Shown in pieces: positions 32,428-44,222 of a stretch of DNA of 64,000 nucleotides. Location: assembly GCA_015501595.1 (NCBI GenBank), contig JADNRX010000004.1, forward strand, positions 496,001 through 560,000. Direction: 5' to 3'. Source of the DNA: Hymenopellis radicata. Lineage: Eukaryota > Basidiomycota > Agaricomycetes > Agaricales > Physalacriaceae. The position numbers and the translations under genes are program-made. Below the pieces are notes generated by a model. That model did no database searches and was not told the DNA's origin. It was given only the letters and a program-made list of their open reading frames with translations. Numbering within the stretch: position 1 is the stretch's first letter; each line of letters opens with the position of its first letter.

Positions 32428-33591
32428 ATGCCTATGCTTGGATTTGGTGTCTATAAAAACTACGACACTAGACCGTCAGTGCTAGAAGCGTTCAAAGCCG
32501 GCTACAGGTGCAGCTCTCTTGTTCTCGGGTCTGTCGTAAACGCTTGAGCTGAGGACTCCAGGCACGTCGATTCTGCTCAGGCATATCGAAACGAGGCTGC
32601 TGTCGGCGAGGCTGTCCATGAGAGCGGACTTCCGCGAGAGGAAGTTTTCATCAGTAAGTGTTCCTGTTCGCGAATCAGGCGACTATATGCGACACAAATC
32701 ATACGTTCCAGCAACCAAATGTGTTTCGAAAACCCACGGATATGAAAAGACGCTGAAAGGCGTCGACGCGAGTCTCCAAAAATTCGGCCTAGGTAATGCC
32801 ACGCTTCCGCGACGTTTCTTGTAAACTCTGATTGTCATATTAGATTACATCGACCTCTTTCTTATCCACAATCCCCATTCCGGGACCGAGAAGAGGCTCG
32901 CCACGTATAAGGCTCTCCAAGAGGCAAGATCGGCCGGAAAGATCCACACGGTGGGTGTATCCAATTAGTTCGTGTGCCATTGTTTTGCTCTATCTCTGTT
33001 CAATGATATTCATCCAGCGGCATTCACCATCTGGAGGAAATCCGAGCAGCTGGATACGAGATGCCTGCCGTGAATCAAATAGAAGTGAGTCAAGTTTCGC
33101 TTCTTGAAAATGTGTATCAAACCTACTGAGCTGCTATCTTCAGCTCCATCCGTTCTGCCAACAGCGCCCGATTGTCCAGTACTGTAGACAGAACGCCATT
33201 GTTGTGCAAGCGTACTGCCCGCTGATTAACGGAAGGATGGACGACCCAACCATTCTCTCGGTCGCGTCAAAAGTCAGTGGTTCAAAAATCCCACATCGCG
33301 GAAGTACCCTTCTGATTTCTGCGCGCGCAGTACGCTCGTGACCCAGCTCACATACTGCTTCGCTGGTCTCTCCAAAAAGGGTGCGATTCTGTTTTTGTCC
33401 TCCTGGCGTTTCCGGCTTAGACCCCGCATGGCAGGTTTGTCCCTTTGCCCAAGAGCGCTAACCCAGAGCGCATACACTCCAATACTCGGCTCTTCGACTT
33501 TGAGCTATCTCCGGAGGACATGGAGATACTCGACGGCCTTGACCGAGGGAAAGATGGATGTATCTCGTGGAATCCTGTCGATGCGGATTAA
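32428..33591 (+). CDS. aldo-keto reductase, 5' end unresolved
   Basis: NAD(P)H-dependent reductase of carbonyl compounds; substrate unknown. In-frame exons: MPMLGFGVYKNYDTRPSVLE, FKAGYR|HVDSAQAYRNEAAVG with the catalytic Asp/Tyr region, EEVFITTKCVSKTHGYEKTL, DYIDLFLIHNPHSGTEKRLA, HTVGVSNYGIHHLEEI (junction AATTA|C), MPAVNQIELHPFCQQRPIVQ, AYCPLINGR, KYARDPAHILLRWSLQKGFV, PLPKSANPERIHSNTRLFDF and MEILDGLDRG. All seven internal introns are canonical. The first in-frame ATG used here (32428) lies inside the conserved strand; the upstream residues QLTNSPGFR are open in the same exon, so the true start is probably in an upstream exon I could not place. Confidence 0.88.
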
Positions 33592-34370
33592 CCATATTGC
33601 TTTCCCAATTCTGAAGCGAACATTGCCTCGCCGGGCAACGTTACGGTGTCCTACGCATGATTTGGGAGTTTCGCCTGTCAATTCCATTGCACCCTTGTGA
33701 TGGGATGCTGCCCGTATGTGTGACACTGTATTTCTGTTGGACTGCCATGGAAAGATGTCGGTAGCGCGCGTCTGTCTTGGGCACGGGTGCAATTCTTCCG
33801 TTTCTACCATTGTAGCGGTCGACCATGGCATCGGCGGTAGAATATGCTGAGACACCACTTGGACGCAGTGCCTTCCGTTACGGGGTCCCAAAAATCTATT
33901 AGTTTTACACGTCTGCATCACATCGCAACTTGGGGACACTTGAGTCACCCTTGCATCAGGCCTAGTACAATTTATCGGGCTGGCCCTTTGGTGAAGATGT
34001 CGCCCCAAAATGAACATACCTCAGGATCGATGAAACGGGTGTGAATCTGTGGGCGGGATGTAGGGCATGGATGTATAGAGTCAACCTCAGTTCCCGTGTG
34101 TCGGCTATCACTCAGAAGTAGACGCGCCCCATCACAATCAACTACGCCACAGAAGAGTTTAACAACTAAAGATCCACTAATTGACAAGTACAAGTGGCAA
34201 CAACAATTAATTAAGTGTATGGTATGGTAAGTGGTTATCTGCAGATGATATATACTACGGTGAATGAGCGACGAAAGCTAAATAGTAGTGACAAAGAGCG
34301 AAGGTCCATGATCCTCTACAGAGGAATTACAACTACAGTAGAAAGTTTAGAGTACCGCCAAATTGCTAGG
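33592..34370. other. intergenic, convergent 3' ends
   Basis: About 780 bp between the aldo-keto reductase (+) and the homeodomain gene (-). No coding exon, tRNA or repeat array recognised. The AT-rich part near 34190-34300 fits 3' UTR or terminator sequence. Confidence 0.45.
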
Positions 34371-36686
34371 TCATGACAAAAAAGACGAAAACGAAAACGA
34401 AGTGGTCTGGAAATAGACGAGGGAGTGTATGATAAAGCAGAACCAAGACAGGGATAGCAAATACGAGGGATTGTAAGATATAAAAATGAATAAATGACAC
34501 ACACACACGGACACACAAAGATTGAAATCATGAGTAGGCGACTGGAAAGTCGGTGCCACTGTGGGGGCATTTTCATGGGAGTTGGTCCCAAAAGATCCAT
34601 AAATGTTAGAGGAGTGATCGTAGTGGTTCATGTCGCCTCCCTCGTTAGGAGGGGGAAAGGAGCCATCTACCGAGTACGCCTCGGGATAGTAGTTGGCATT
34701 AGGTAGTTGATGGCGAATTTCCCCGCCGTCGTACTGATAGTTTTCAGACACGTCGAGTGGGTGACGATTCTCTGTCGACGCCGCCGACTGTGAATAGGCC
34801 GAGTCTGGAACATACATGAAAGTGCTTTCAGAGTTTGCCGCATTGGCCTGGCCGTCATGCGCGGTCGAAGAAGATTCGGCATAAGGTGACTGTGAGCCTG
34901 GCTGTCGAGAGGTGTGAAAAAATGGCCATTCCAAGAAGGGAATTGAACTAACCTGGTCAGATGTACTGTGCAAGGCATACGCCAATTCGCTGGAACGAGA
35001 GACGAGCGAAGGAGTACTCCCGGGGGAGATCGTGGAAGGCGAGGAATACGCGGTCCCAACCCCACTGCCGTTGCTGCAACTCTGGCTGTGGCTTGAGCCA
35101 GTACAATTGCCGTCCGCTCCCGCGTGAGTAAATTCTTCGACTCTATGAGCGTCTGCCCCCGGAAGTCCGTTGACATCCAAGTTGGACATCATGCCAAGGA
35201 ACTGATTGGAACCGCTGTGGTACCTATCAGTCAGACAGAGTATCGAGGTTAGTCAAAAAAACGCACCAGGATCCTCGCCGACTAACGTTGGGCGGGATAT
35301 CGTGGTCCATTGGGCAATCTGGATAGTACACGCTGCCGTTGCTAGTCTCACTTGTAGCGACCGATGTGATGGACCCAAAACGGGATAACGCATCATATGA
35401 GGAATTGTGGTCATCCTCGGAATCATCTCCCTGAAACGCAAAACCCCGAACTGGATCCGGCGAGCTTCTTCCACTATCCGCAGAAGGGGGTGGTGTTAAC
35501 GAAGCCACATTGGTATTGGCAACACCGAAGGAAAAGCCCGGTGACGGAAGGGGACCTGGTATTGGGGAACCAACCATGCGTGATGAGAATGCGTACAGAT
35601 TATTGTCAGGTAGCGATGCGCGCGTTGAATGGAAATTCTGGGATGGCGCGTACGGCGATGAGATGACACTCCCGGAGGATGAAAAGTGCACGCCCCGCGC
35701 ATCTTCAGAGACATGGCGGGCATGGAAAGAGCCATGCACCGGCGCAGACGCGATGTGTGGGAGGTCAGGTCGCGGATAAGGCGAACCGGCCAGACGTGCC
35801 ATCTGATTACGGGTGGGAAAGGGACCAGATAGGCGGTTGGTATTCTTGGACCGGGCGAGGGTGGTGTAAGGACTCGACGCACTGAGGCGGTGTATGCTAG
35901 CATCAACTGATAGGCGCCGTGCGAAGGGATCGAGATGAGCAGGTAATGGTGGGCTATGCGATGGATGGTCAGAGTGAGAAGCCATGTCAACAGGAAGCGA
36001 TCCTCGTCGCAAGAGACCATGATCACCCAAGTGTGTAAGAAAGCCTTGGTCGTCTGATACTGGAGATGGCTGCCATGATTGAGTAGCCGAGGAGTCGGGC
36101 AAAACATGTAAGTGCGGAGACGGGGGAACAACAGGACTCGACTCGTGAGAACCTATGGACGGCGTATCGCGCAAGTACGGGGGCAGCTGTGTGTCAGCGG
36201 CCATGTCCACGTCTGACGGGGAAGGGGAAGCGTCGGTGGAGGCATTGTCTGGCGTGCCATTGGAGGCTGCTGCTTTGGCAGCTTTGCCGGCCTTTGTCTT
36301 TTCCTTTGCGCGACTGAAAGAAAGTGAGCGAGGGGAGAAAGAGCGAGCAGGAACGACGCGTACCGGTTTTGGAACCAGACCTGAACACCGCGGGGTGTCA
36401 TGTCGAGACGGGCAGCGAGCTCTGTGCGTAGAGCAGCATTGGGCTTGGTGTCGCGCTTAAAGATGCCTTCAAGTATTTTGAGCTGGTCGCTGGTGGTGCG
36501 CTTGCGATGTTTGACTTCGTTTGGGGTGTAAGGGTAAAAGGCGCGAAAGTCGACGCCAGTGGGGTCCATGGCGGCGTGGGGCAAGGTCGGAAAACGTAAC
36601 GGGGTATTGTCGGTGTATGAAGGCTGAGAGCGGTATGGGGAAGAAAGAGAGTGGTGGGATTTCGAGATCTGAACGCGAGGAAGCAT
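34371..36686 (-). CDS. homeodomain transcription factor
   Basis: DNA-binding regulator, target genes unknown. The start MLPRVQISKSHHSLSSPYRS precedes a typical (non-TALE) 60-residue homeodomain: KHRKRTTSDQLKILEGIFKR, DTKPNAALRTELAARLDM, TPRGVQVWFQNRRAKEKTK, with the intron inside the Arg codon of WFQNR. The rest is Ser/Pro-rich and disordered. Introns after RRGSW and SDQ (54 nt, in frame either way) were placed. The final exon may include a further intron, since the reading frame ends in an implausible hydrophobic run near 34371-34500 over a CA repeat. Homeodomain proteins of this layout in mushrooms (the Hom family) act in development; a specific assignment is inference. It is not a mating-type pair: no second homeodomain gene lies beside it. 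Confidence 0.85.
34496..34517. repeat. short CA-rich dinucleotide tract
   Basis: Tract of ACACACACAC followed by GGACACACA near the 3' end of the homeodomain gene. On the coding strand it reads GT-rich, so several potential GT donor sites lie here. Confidence 0.7.
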
Positions 36687-37560
36687 GGCGATATAAAAAG
36701 ACTTTGCAACTCCGGTTTATGCAAACATTCAAAGGAGAGGAAGCGAATATGACGGCAGGTGAACAGCTGAACAGGCTGCCAGGCTCTGCAGAAAGTTGTA
36801 GGCAGATAATGTCCAAATGGACCCGACTCCGTTGTCAGGCACTCGCGAGAAAAAAAACGTCAAAGGATGGTCAAACACGCTAGCCTGCGTGCTGTCCGCG
36901 TTTGGATGGCTGCCACAACAAGAACGATGAAAATGAATGTGGTGGTGGTAGCAGCTCAAGATGTAGTGGGTCCGTTACGAGCATCCGTCCTGTCACTCTT
37001 ATGTTGACTAAAATCGTTGTTCGTTGCCCTCCCCTCTGACGCCTTCCGCTGTTGCTTTCCACAACTTCAAATTTCTTGTCTGCAGAAGCCTCCTACGCCC
37101 TCTAGCGCGCATTTTATTTCCATCCCTGGTTACTACCCACCTTGGTCGTCAGGCTCATCGACTCGGACTTACTCGGTTTCGCTCCTTAGATCCCTCGACA
37201 TCGACCGTCCTTCCATCAAATGCCAAATACTATACGTACTCCCCATCAAGTTTCTCCACTTGACTTTCCGCCGCTTTCGCACTTTTCCGCGTATTCATAT
37301 TTCAATAACTAAGTATCGACATAAAACCATATAAGATAATGTAAACAAATCGACAGAAAGCAATAGCAATGCGACAAGGTATAAACGACTGGGGTAATCG
37401 GGATGTGTATTCTAAACGAGCTTGCGATGAATAGTATGCGTCAACGGGAAAAAGAGAAATGCCCAACCAGTCTGTTAAACCAACTCGTAGTCTCGTACAA
37501 TGTCCCATCTAACTTTGAACAACAATACAAAACTTCGGCCTCTTCCAACACGTTTCGGTT
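36687..37560. other. long upstream region of the homeodomain gene
   Basis: About 870 bp between the homeodomain start (-) and the 3' end of the Wee1 gene (-). It has a Y-rich stretch on the plus strand (37020-37300) and a run of A residues (36850-36856). No conserved exon was recognised. Long upstream regions are usual for developmental regulators. Confidence 0.4.
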
Positions 37561-40500
37561 TCACGGACTAAGATCCATGGCGCCACCGCCTGACATATCA
37601 CGACCCAGAATGTCCTCTAAGAAGCCATCGGTCACGCTGGCCAAGGGCGATGCCGAGAACAGTGAGGATCCCTCTAGTTTCGCAGTTTCGTACATCTTGT
37701 CCATTCTTGAACGGGCGCGACGAACTACGGCATGTGCACAAATATCTCGCATGCTGATACGGGACGTTGGGTCAGTCCGCATCATCTGGCGGATGAGCTC
37801 CAGTAGCTCAGGGCTATCGTCGAGGTCGACCTGAGAGAAGTCCTCTCGTCTTAGCCGATGCCAGGATTCCCCTCTGTCATTGACATAAAGGTTAGCTTCG
37901 GTCGATACACAACGCGCTAGTACTTACTGGTCAGGAACTACGATATTGGAAGCAGTCTCCAACATAGTCATGCCAAAACTATATGTGTACGTGATGTCAG
38001 AAAAAAAGTCGCCGCTTGAACCGGATTGACATACCTAAACACGTCCGCAGCTTTCCCGTATTTCCCTTGTAACACTTCTGGCGCCAGGTACAGCTTATCT
38101 CCTTCACGCTCAAAGGCGCTTGGAGGGACAGTTCCCACCGCACTCTGCACAGGTCTTGGCCACAGCGACGCCATACCGAAGTCCCCAATCTTGAATCGTC
38201 CCTCAGACGTGACGAATATATTTGCCGGCTTGATGTCGAGGTGTATAACGCCGGAGGTGTGAATGAACATCAGACCCTGCAAACCATGCGTCAATAAGGT
38301 GGAACTGCGAAAGAAAACAACATCCACTGCCAAATAACGTCAAAAACTTACGTTGCTGAGATCTGCGATTATCTTCCACACCCTGGCCTCGTCAAGACGA
38401 GGAAAAGCACGGCCATACTCCCAGAGGAAATGTCCTAGGCTACCGAGCTCGCATAACTCCGTTTGGATGTATAGCACTTCGTCTTCTTCCCAGCTATCAA
38501 CAAACGCTAACACATTTGGGTGACGTCGACCACCATTCACTTGACCAAGATGTCGAAGTATATCGGCTTCCTCCCGTAAACGATAACTGAATGAACTACT
38601 CAGAAACTATGCCAACACTGATGCGCAAAGAGAACTCACCGATGCTTGACACCTTCAAAGGGCTTGGACTTCTTGATGGCGTATGTTTCTTCGCCAATCT
38701 TGGAACGTGCCTTTATCACTTTGCCGAATTCTCCACTACCAATCTGGTCGACAATAACAAAATCTCGATCGAAGCGCCCTCCTTGGTCTTGCGATGACGG
38801 CAACGAGGGCCGGGGAAGAAAGCTTTTTCTGCCGACGGACGGCCTTTGCTTCCCGGGAGAAGGATGCACGCGTGACAGAGTTGGGGAAGAAAGTATTGAA
38901 CTAGTAGACGAACCGGATGCAGATCGAGTAGATCGAGCAGGTGAAAATCGAGACAAATGCTGAGGAGAAAGGCGCGAAGTACGTGAAGCACCTGAAAGGC
39001 AACATTATCCGGCAGTCCTTCAACAAGAAAACAAATTTACCTGTGTTGTTCCTGGTCGGTGTCCCTATAGTCGACATTGAGTCACTTCCGCTGGAAAAGT
39101 TGCCGCTACTGCTACGGCGCGTTAACCACCGTGGTTTGGGAAGAGTTGGAGGCATGAACTCTAGTGAATCTGGTTGTACGGGCCGCCCGAGGCCCAGACC
39201 AGCATATCTCTCCTTACGAGTACTTGGACTATCTTGTTCATCCTCAGAATCAGTAGAAGGATCGAAAGGAGATTTCCCGTGCTTCCTCCCTGACAGAGAA
39301 AACACAGCTGGCATACTCTTACGAGGTGCTTTCGCCGCTTTGACCTCCCAATCAATGCCTCGACCAACTCGGTGCGCTACGGCACTCTGCCATGGCCTAT
39401 CGCCTGACAAGTAGCTGGTTTTGACCTTCTTGACGGGGGTATTAGGCGCTTTCTTGACCTCGTTAGGGCCCTTCGTCGTTGTCGTCAATGTCCGAAGAAT
39501 GAATGCATCCATGTCAACGCCACCACCGGTATCATCATCACGTCCATATACCCGAGCCTGCGGCCATCCCGAAGCAGTAGAGGGCAAGACTCCTGGAGTC
39601 ACCAAACCCTCATCATCACCGTCCGAGTAGATAGAGCTGACACTAGTAGACGCCTGGGGCATCAGATTTTCTGCGCTTGCCGTACTATCCATGGACATGT
39701 CGTCATCGCTCAGACCAACCCCCGAGTCCCTGGCCTGCTTAAATTTGGATGTGATAGTGGCTTTCTCCCGAGGTGAAGGAGTGTCAATGGTGAGAACGAA
39801 CGATGAATCGGGCGGTACAGCATGGAACATGTCATCATCGTCCGTATCCTCATGGGCCGTATCTTGGTCGTCGCGCGTCGAAGGCGAGGACTGGGGAGAA
39901 GGGAGCATTGACCGCGGTTGAATGGCACTCCAATAATCAGTGGCCGCTGTTCCAGCGTAACTGTGTCGATTCGACACGCTGGGGCGTAACGTAACGAGAA
40001 ACTGATCGTTTGTGTTGGACAATGAGGTGTTTGTTCTTGAACGAACGGCTGGTGGCTGTTGTACAGACGGTCCACCAAAGAACAACGTCGCTGAATCCAC
40101 GCGCGCCATGGGTGCCCGCTGCCGCAGATGACTTGGGCGGGCAGACGCAGTCCCATTCAATCCAGTCAGGCGCGGGCGTGGGTGGGGCGACGCCGCACTA
40201 GAGGAGGACGAAGAGCCGGAGGACTTTCGCCTATGATGGATCTTTTTCCCTGGAAATGCGACCAAATTGCGAGGGGGCGGACGTTCCTAGATGACAATTA
40301 GCATCGGTATGGAAGTAGAACGCATACAAGTGGACCTACAGCTGGTGATGGGGAGCTTCGAATGCTTTCCAAAAGCTCGTCCGAGACAGGCCGAGATCGT
40401 GCACGGCGCTTGGTGATGTGTCCTCCCGGCGACACAGCTTCAATGACTTCTGCTGCCTGTACATCCTTGAAGAGCCTGTTCGGTGGGCTACGTCTGACTT

Positions 40501-41216
40501 GCTTGTTCTCGGCAAAGAGTACACCTTTTGGTGGCTCCGAGATATCACAACCGGAGTCGTCCTCATCATCAAGACCGGTGTCAGTAGATTGGTTCAAGTT
40601 CAGATGAGTGAGCGTCGTGGTCTGACTGCGAAGAGACGCATCCATCTCTGTGAACGTCTTGGGAGTACGGGAGCCAAATTTGGGAGGTGGTAGCGGGCAA
40701 GCCGGTCAAAGGCGATGCCGCCGCGGTGCGATGAGGATTTGGAGGTGACGACGAGTGGGGTGAGAGTATGAGGACGGAGAGGCGTAGCCTGTGGAGTTGT
40801 TTTGCGCTTCGTGCCAGCGCCTACGCGACTGGTTTGAGGCGCAGGGGACGCGCCAGGAGAATGGGCAGGCTTCTGCCTTGATGGCGTCAACAACGGCTGC
40901 GGGGAATTGAAGACCAAGCTGTCGCCGTCATCATGTCGTGGCCTCCATGAGAGTGTCTGGACAGCGGGTGTGCAAAATGGTGACTGTAGCCCGCCTTCCG
41001 CGCAGTTTTGGCCACCAAGCTCTGGATGAGGCTGAAACATGGATCCGCCGCGGTGTGGGAGGGAGTGAGCAATGGGTTGTCGAAAAACGCCGGGTTCATC
41101 GGTTGGACACTGCGAGCGGGTAGCATGCTGTTATCGCGTGTTGGTTTGCGGTGAGACATGACGGGGGTAGCGAGCATGTTAAAGAGAGTTTTGTCGTTGC
41201 CCGAGTGAATGGCCAA
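37561..41216 (-). CDS. WEE1: Wee1/Swe1-family cell-cycle inhibitory kinase
   Basis: Phosphorylates the inhibitory tyrosine of Cdk1 to delay mitosis. A very long disordered, Ser/Pro-rich N-terminus (start MAIHSGNDKTLFNMLATPVM) is followed by the kinase domain: VDQIGSGEFGKVIKARSK, TYAIKKSK, REEADILRHLGQVNG, LYIQTELCELGSLGHFLWE, the Wee1-type catalytic loop GVIHLDIKPANIFVT, RFKIGDFGMAS, DKLYLAPEVLQGKYGKAADV, SFGMTMLETASNIVVPDQ and a C-terminal helix. HLDIKPANIF is diagnostic of the Wee1/Myt1 clade. The kinase part is frame-clean over six introns. In the N-terminal region one base is missing near 41047 (TPSHTA/GSMFQPHPEL) and one near 40692 (RLA/LPPPKFGSRT). The start is the first ATG of the frame. 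Confidence 0.92.
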
Positions 41217-41604
41217 CTGTCTTGGGCCAAGTCAATGTGGTCGGAATCGTGGAGTAGTCGTGGTGGTCGTGCTGGCTATATTTAAGAAAGAATGGACAAA
41301 AGGAAACGGACCATCCGTGTAGGTGGGGTGAAAACAAGACTTTGGTAAGGGTCGTTACAGTGACTCAATGTGACAGTCAACGGAATTGATCATGTGAGCG
41401 CAATTGTTCATCACATACATGTACAAACAGCGCCACGCTTTGACTCAAACATTCAAAAAAAAACCAAATATACATATGGAAAAGTCTATAGTCACATCTG
41501 GGTCTACCTAATGGTTATCCGGAAAACCTATACTCACAACTCCTGCCCCACAAAACAATAAGCGGCAGGCACAACGGTAAACATTACTCACAATATTAAT
41601 TAGG
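41217..41604. other. intergenic
   Basis: Between the Wee1 start (-) and the UGP1 stop (-). Contains short A-runs near 41455-41465. No gene or repeat recognised; expected to hold the Wee1 promoter and UGP1 3' UTR. Confidence 0.4.
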
Positions 41605-43665
41605 TTACCAGACACAAGACCTGACGCACATTTCAGCACTTATCATGAAGTAATGAAGTATCGACCAACGGTTTTCTATTGTACAGCCGTCGGGGATGTC
41701 AATTCTTTGCCCATCCTTTGCAACAACTGAGGGCGTTGTCTCGTTATCCTCCGTAAATCCGAGACCCAGAGACCCACTTACTAATAACAGTTCCTCTGAG
41801 AGTAACAAAGGCCCCGAGGTGGACATCGCCCGAGATCGTAAGATGGTCAAGGTCCAATATACGAGGAATCTGCCTGAGGCGGTCCTGAAACTCTTGAATC
41901 TGATGACATAGTTAAAAAGGAAGCCACAGTAGCTTATAGAAAGGTTGGCCTACATTCTTGAAGCTGTCTCCAAGCTTTACGACAGGCGCTGTATCAAACA
42001 TACGCGCAGAATTTACGACAGCATGTCCGTCGATGAAATCGTAAATGTCGCTCTTGATCAGGAGAAGATCTGAGCAGTTCTTGACAGGAAGATACCGTGA
42101 TCTGGGTACACTGATTCCTTGGGCGCGCTCGAAGTACTTGATTGCGGAACCCGCAGTCGTCTCCAGCTAACATGCATACGTGAGATAACCGCGATGGAAT
42201 GTGAAGTAGAATGCACCTCGATCGTAGAGCGTCCAGAATAGTGCGGCTTCGTATTAGGGACAATATCGAGCTCCATGATTCCTTGTCCGAGAACTCTTTT
42301 CAACGCTGGATAGAAAGATCAGCCATACGGACCATGGAATCATATGAGAACGATTATTTACCAACAAGATTGAGCCAAAGGTTGTTTGTGTTGAACACAC
42401 CAAACTTGCGAACTTTTCATATGCCAATGAGCGACTAAACGACCAACGTTAAGAAAGAAACGATCTACCAGACTGAAAGTCGTCAAGGTGCTCCGGATCG
42501 ACCTGAGAAAGCTCGAGAAGTCTGAGGGATCCGTCGTAGTTGACCAGCGTTCCACCCTCCATGGAGACTGGTTAGCCATCCGGATACTCTACATTCATTG
42601 AGTCCTTTACCTTGATGTCGGCCTTGGTCTTGTTCGTTACTTCCATCACGAACTCCGCATTAGTGTCAATCATATGCTGCAAGATCCTTGGATCCACCCT
42701 ACAATGTTTGTGAGCATGCTACCCAAAGCAAAAGTCAAATCCACCTACGTAGCTCCCAAATTGTCGGAGTTAGACACGAACAGGTATTCCTTGCCGTCTC
42801 GAAGCAACTTATCGAGGAGACCTGAATGCAGCAGCGATGCGTAGAGATCACCATGACCCGGGGGATACCAGTGGCGGCTGTCATCTTTAGCGTGTTGTGG
42901 AAGAGGTAGGTTAGTGTCGCTGTACAGACGAGGATACCGCGATTGGTTGAAGCTCGTGATGCGAATGTCCTGATTCGCGTATTTCGTGATTATTTGCATG
43001 GTGTCTTGCTCGGTATGAAGCGATGTCATGAGAAGCAACGGTACGTCTACGCTGTATTTCTTATTCAGGTGTTTGACCTGTTGGATTGTCAAGTCAAGGA
43101 AGGTGAGACCATTCTTGACAATGAGCGCGCTTTTAGCACCCGTCATCCCTACATGTGTTGAAATTATGGGTCAGCCATTACGCATTGACGCCAGCTGGTA
43201 GTTATAATCGTGGCCTTACCCATAGATGTCCCCAGTCCTCCATTGAATTTGAGAACGCAGAGCTTATTGAGATCGTTCCCAGCGTCTTTTGGTGGGAGAC
43301 TATTTAACTCCACTACTTTAGGTGCTAAGACCTGATCCCAATCCCTTAATTATGCCGTACTGTGATTAACGTTGAGAGTTGATGAGTGAAACTGATACGC
43401 ACAAGTTGCTCGGATTCCTCAGGCCCGTTACATATCGCGCATGAAGCTCCAAGTAAGACACGAGTTCCGTATTGATTCGCTAGAGCCATGTATAAAATCA
43501 AATATGAGTAATTTGTGAAGAAACGAAACTCACCTTCTTGTTGAACGGGTCTGAAGTCTCGATTATCTTCTCAAGCTCTCCAGAAAGTGTCTTGCCGCCT
43601 CCAGTCGCCTTCGGAGAAGCGTTCCTGCGACCCAGTCGTCGAGTATGATTTTTGAAAAAGGACAT
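41605..43665 (-). CDS. UGP1: UTP-glucose-1-phosphate uridylyltransferase (UDP-glucose pyrophosphorylase)
   Basis: Makes UDP-glucose for glucan, glycogen and trehalose synthesis. The N-terminal exon (MSFFKNHTRRLGRRNASPKA) ends IIETSDPFNKK and joins RINTELVSYLELHARYVTGL. Family blocks follow: NKLCVLKFNGGLGTSMGMTG with the nucleotide-binding GGLGTSMG, KSALIVKNGLTFLDL, QDIRITSFNQSRYPRL, WYPPGHGDLYASLLHSGLLD, YLFVSNSDNLGATVDPRIL, KADIKGGTLVNYDG, FGVFNTNNLWLNL, and MELDIVPNTKPHYSG. The C-terminal beta-helix region reads LDHLTISGDVHLGAFVTLRG, GQRIDIPDGCTIENR. The conserved body is frame-clean through about ten introns. The N-terminal start is uncertain (the first ATG in the frame of the N-terminal exon was taken), and the last residues after IENR do not match the usual ending. 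Confidence 0.93.
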
Positions 43666-44222
43666 CCTGTGGTGTACGTCGTGTAAGGGCAGCTTGCTTG
43701 AGGGCACATTCACCCAGCAGATTTAACGGGCGGCAGAAGTTCCCCATGCTTTGAAGGCGAGGCACAGCTGCGTGGAAAGCACTCGAAGGAAGTACATCGT
43801 ACACGCGGAAGCCGCAGTGTTGGTCGAAGTATGAGCGCAGAACGTTGTTCTGAGACGTGGATCGTGGTGGCACGCGTTTGACCGCGTCGATCGACTATAG
43901 TATGCCGCCCCTGCACGTCCAGTTATGAACTTCAGTACTTGAACAAGTTTGGATTGCCAGGCTACTCGGGGAATATGTGTACATATAACAAAATGCATAA
44001 CAGATAACGAAAAAGGTATTAAAGAGAGTCTTAGTTAAGGATACTGATGACAGACATAACCATGTCGCAAAGCATTTGGACGATCAATAAACGTACAGAG
44101 CAAACTTCAAAGATGATGCGGAAATGAGAGTATAACCCAAAATCTGTGCTTAAAGTGTTAGAGCATGATAGGCGAAGTAAACAAGACCACCCACAGATAG
44201 TAAAACAACTCGACATCTAATG
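43666..44222. other. intergenic, upstream of UGP1
   Basis: About 560 bp. The part next to 43666 may still hold an N-terminal UGP1 exon; open stretches exist there but none matches the family. The remainder is AT-rich without recognised genes. Confidence 0.4.

Noticed and set aside
34371..36686. Mating-type (HD1/HD2) locus
   Set aside because: Only one homeodomain gene is present, with a typical non-TALE domain, and no divergent HD partner or MIP gene beside it.
37017..37334. 105-codon plus-strand open frame upstream of the homeodomain gene
   Set aside because: Composition reflects the pyrimidine-rich promoter/leader; no family resemblance.
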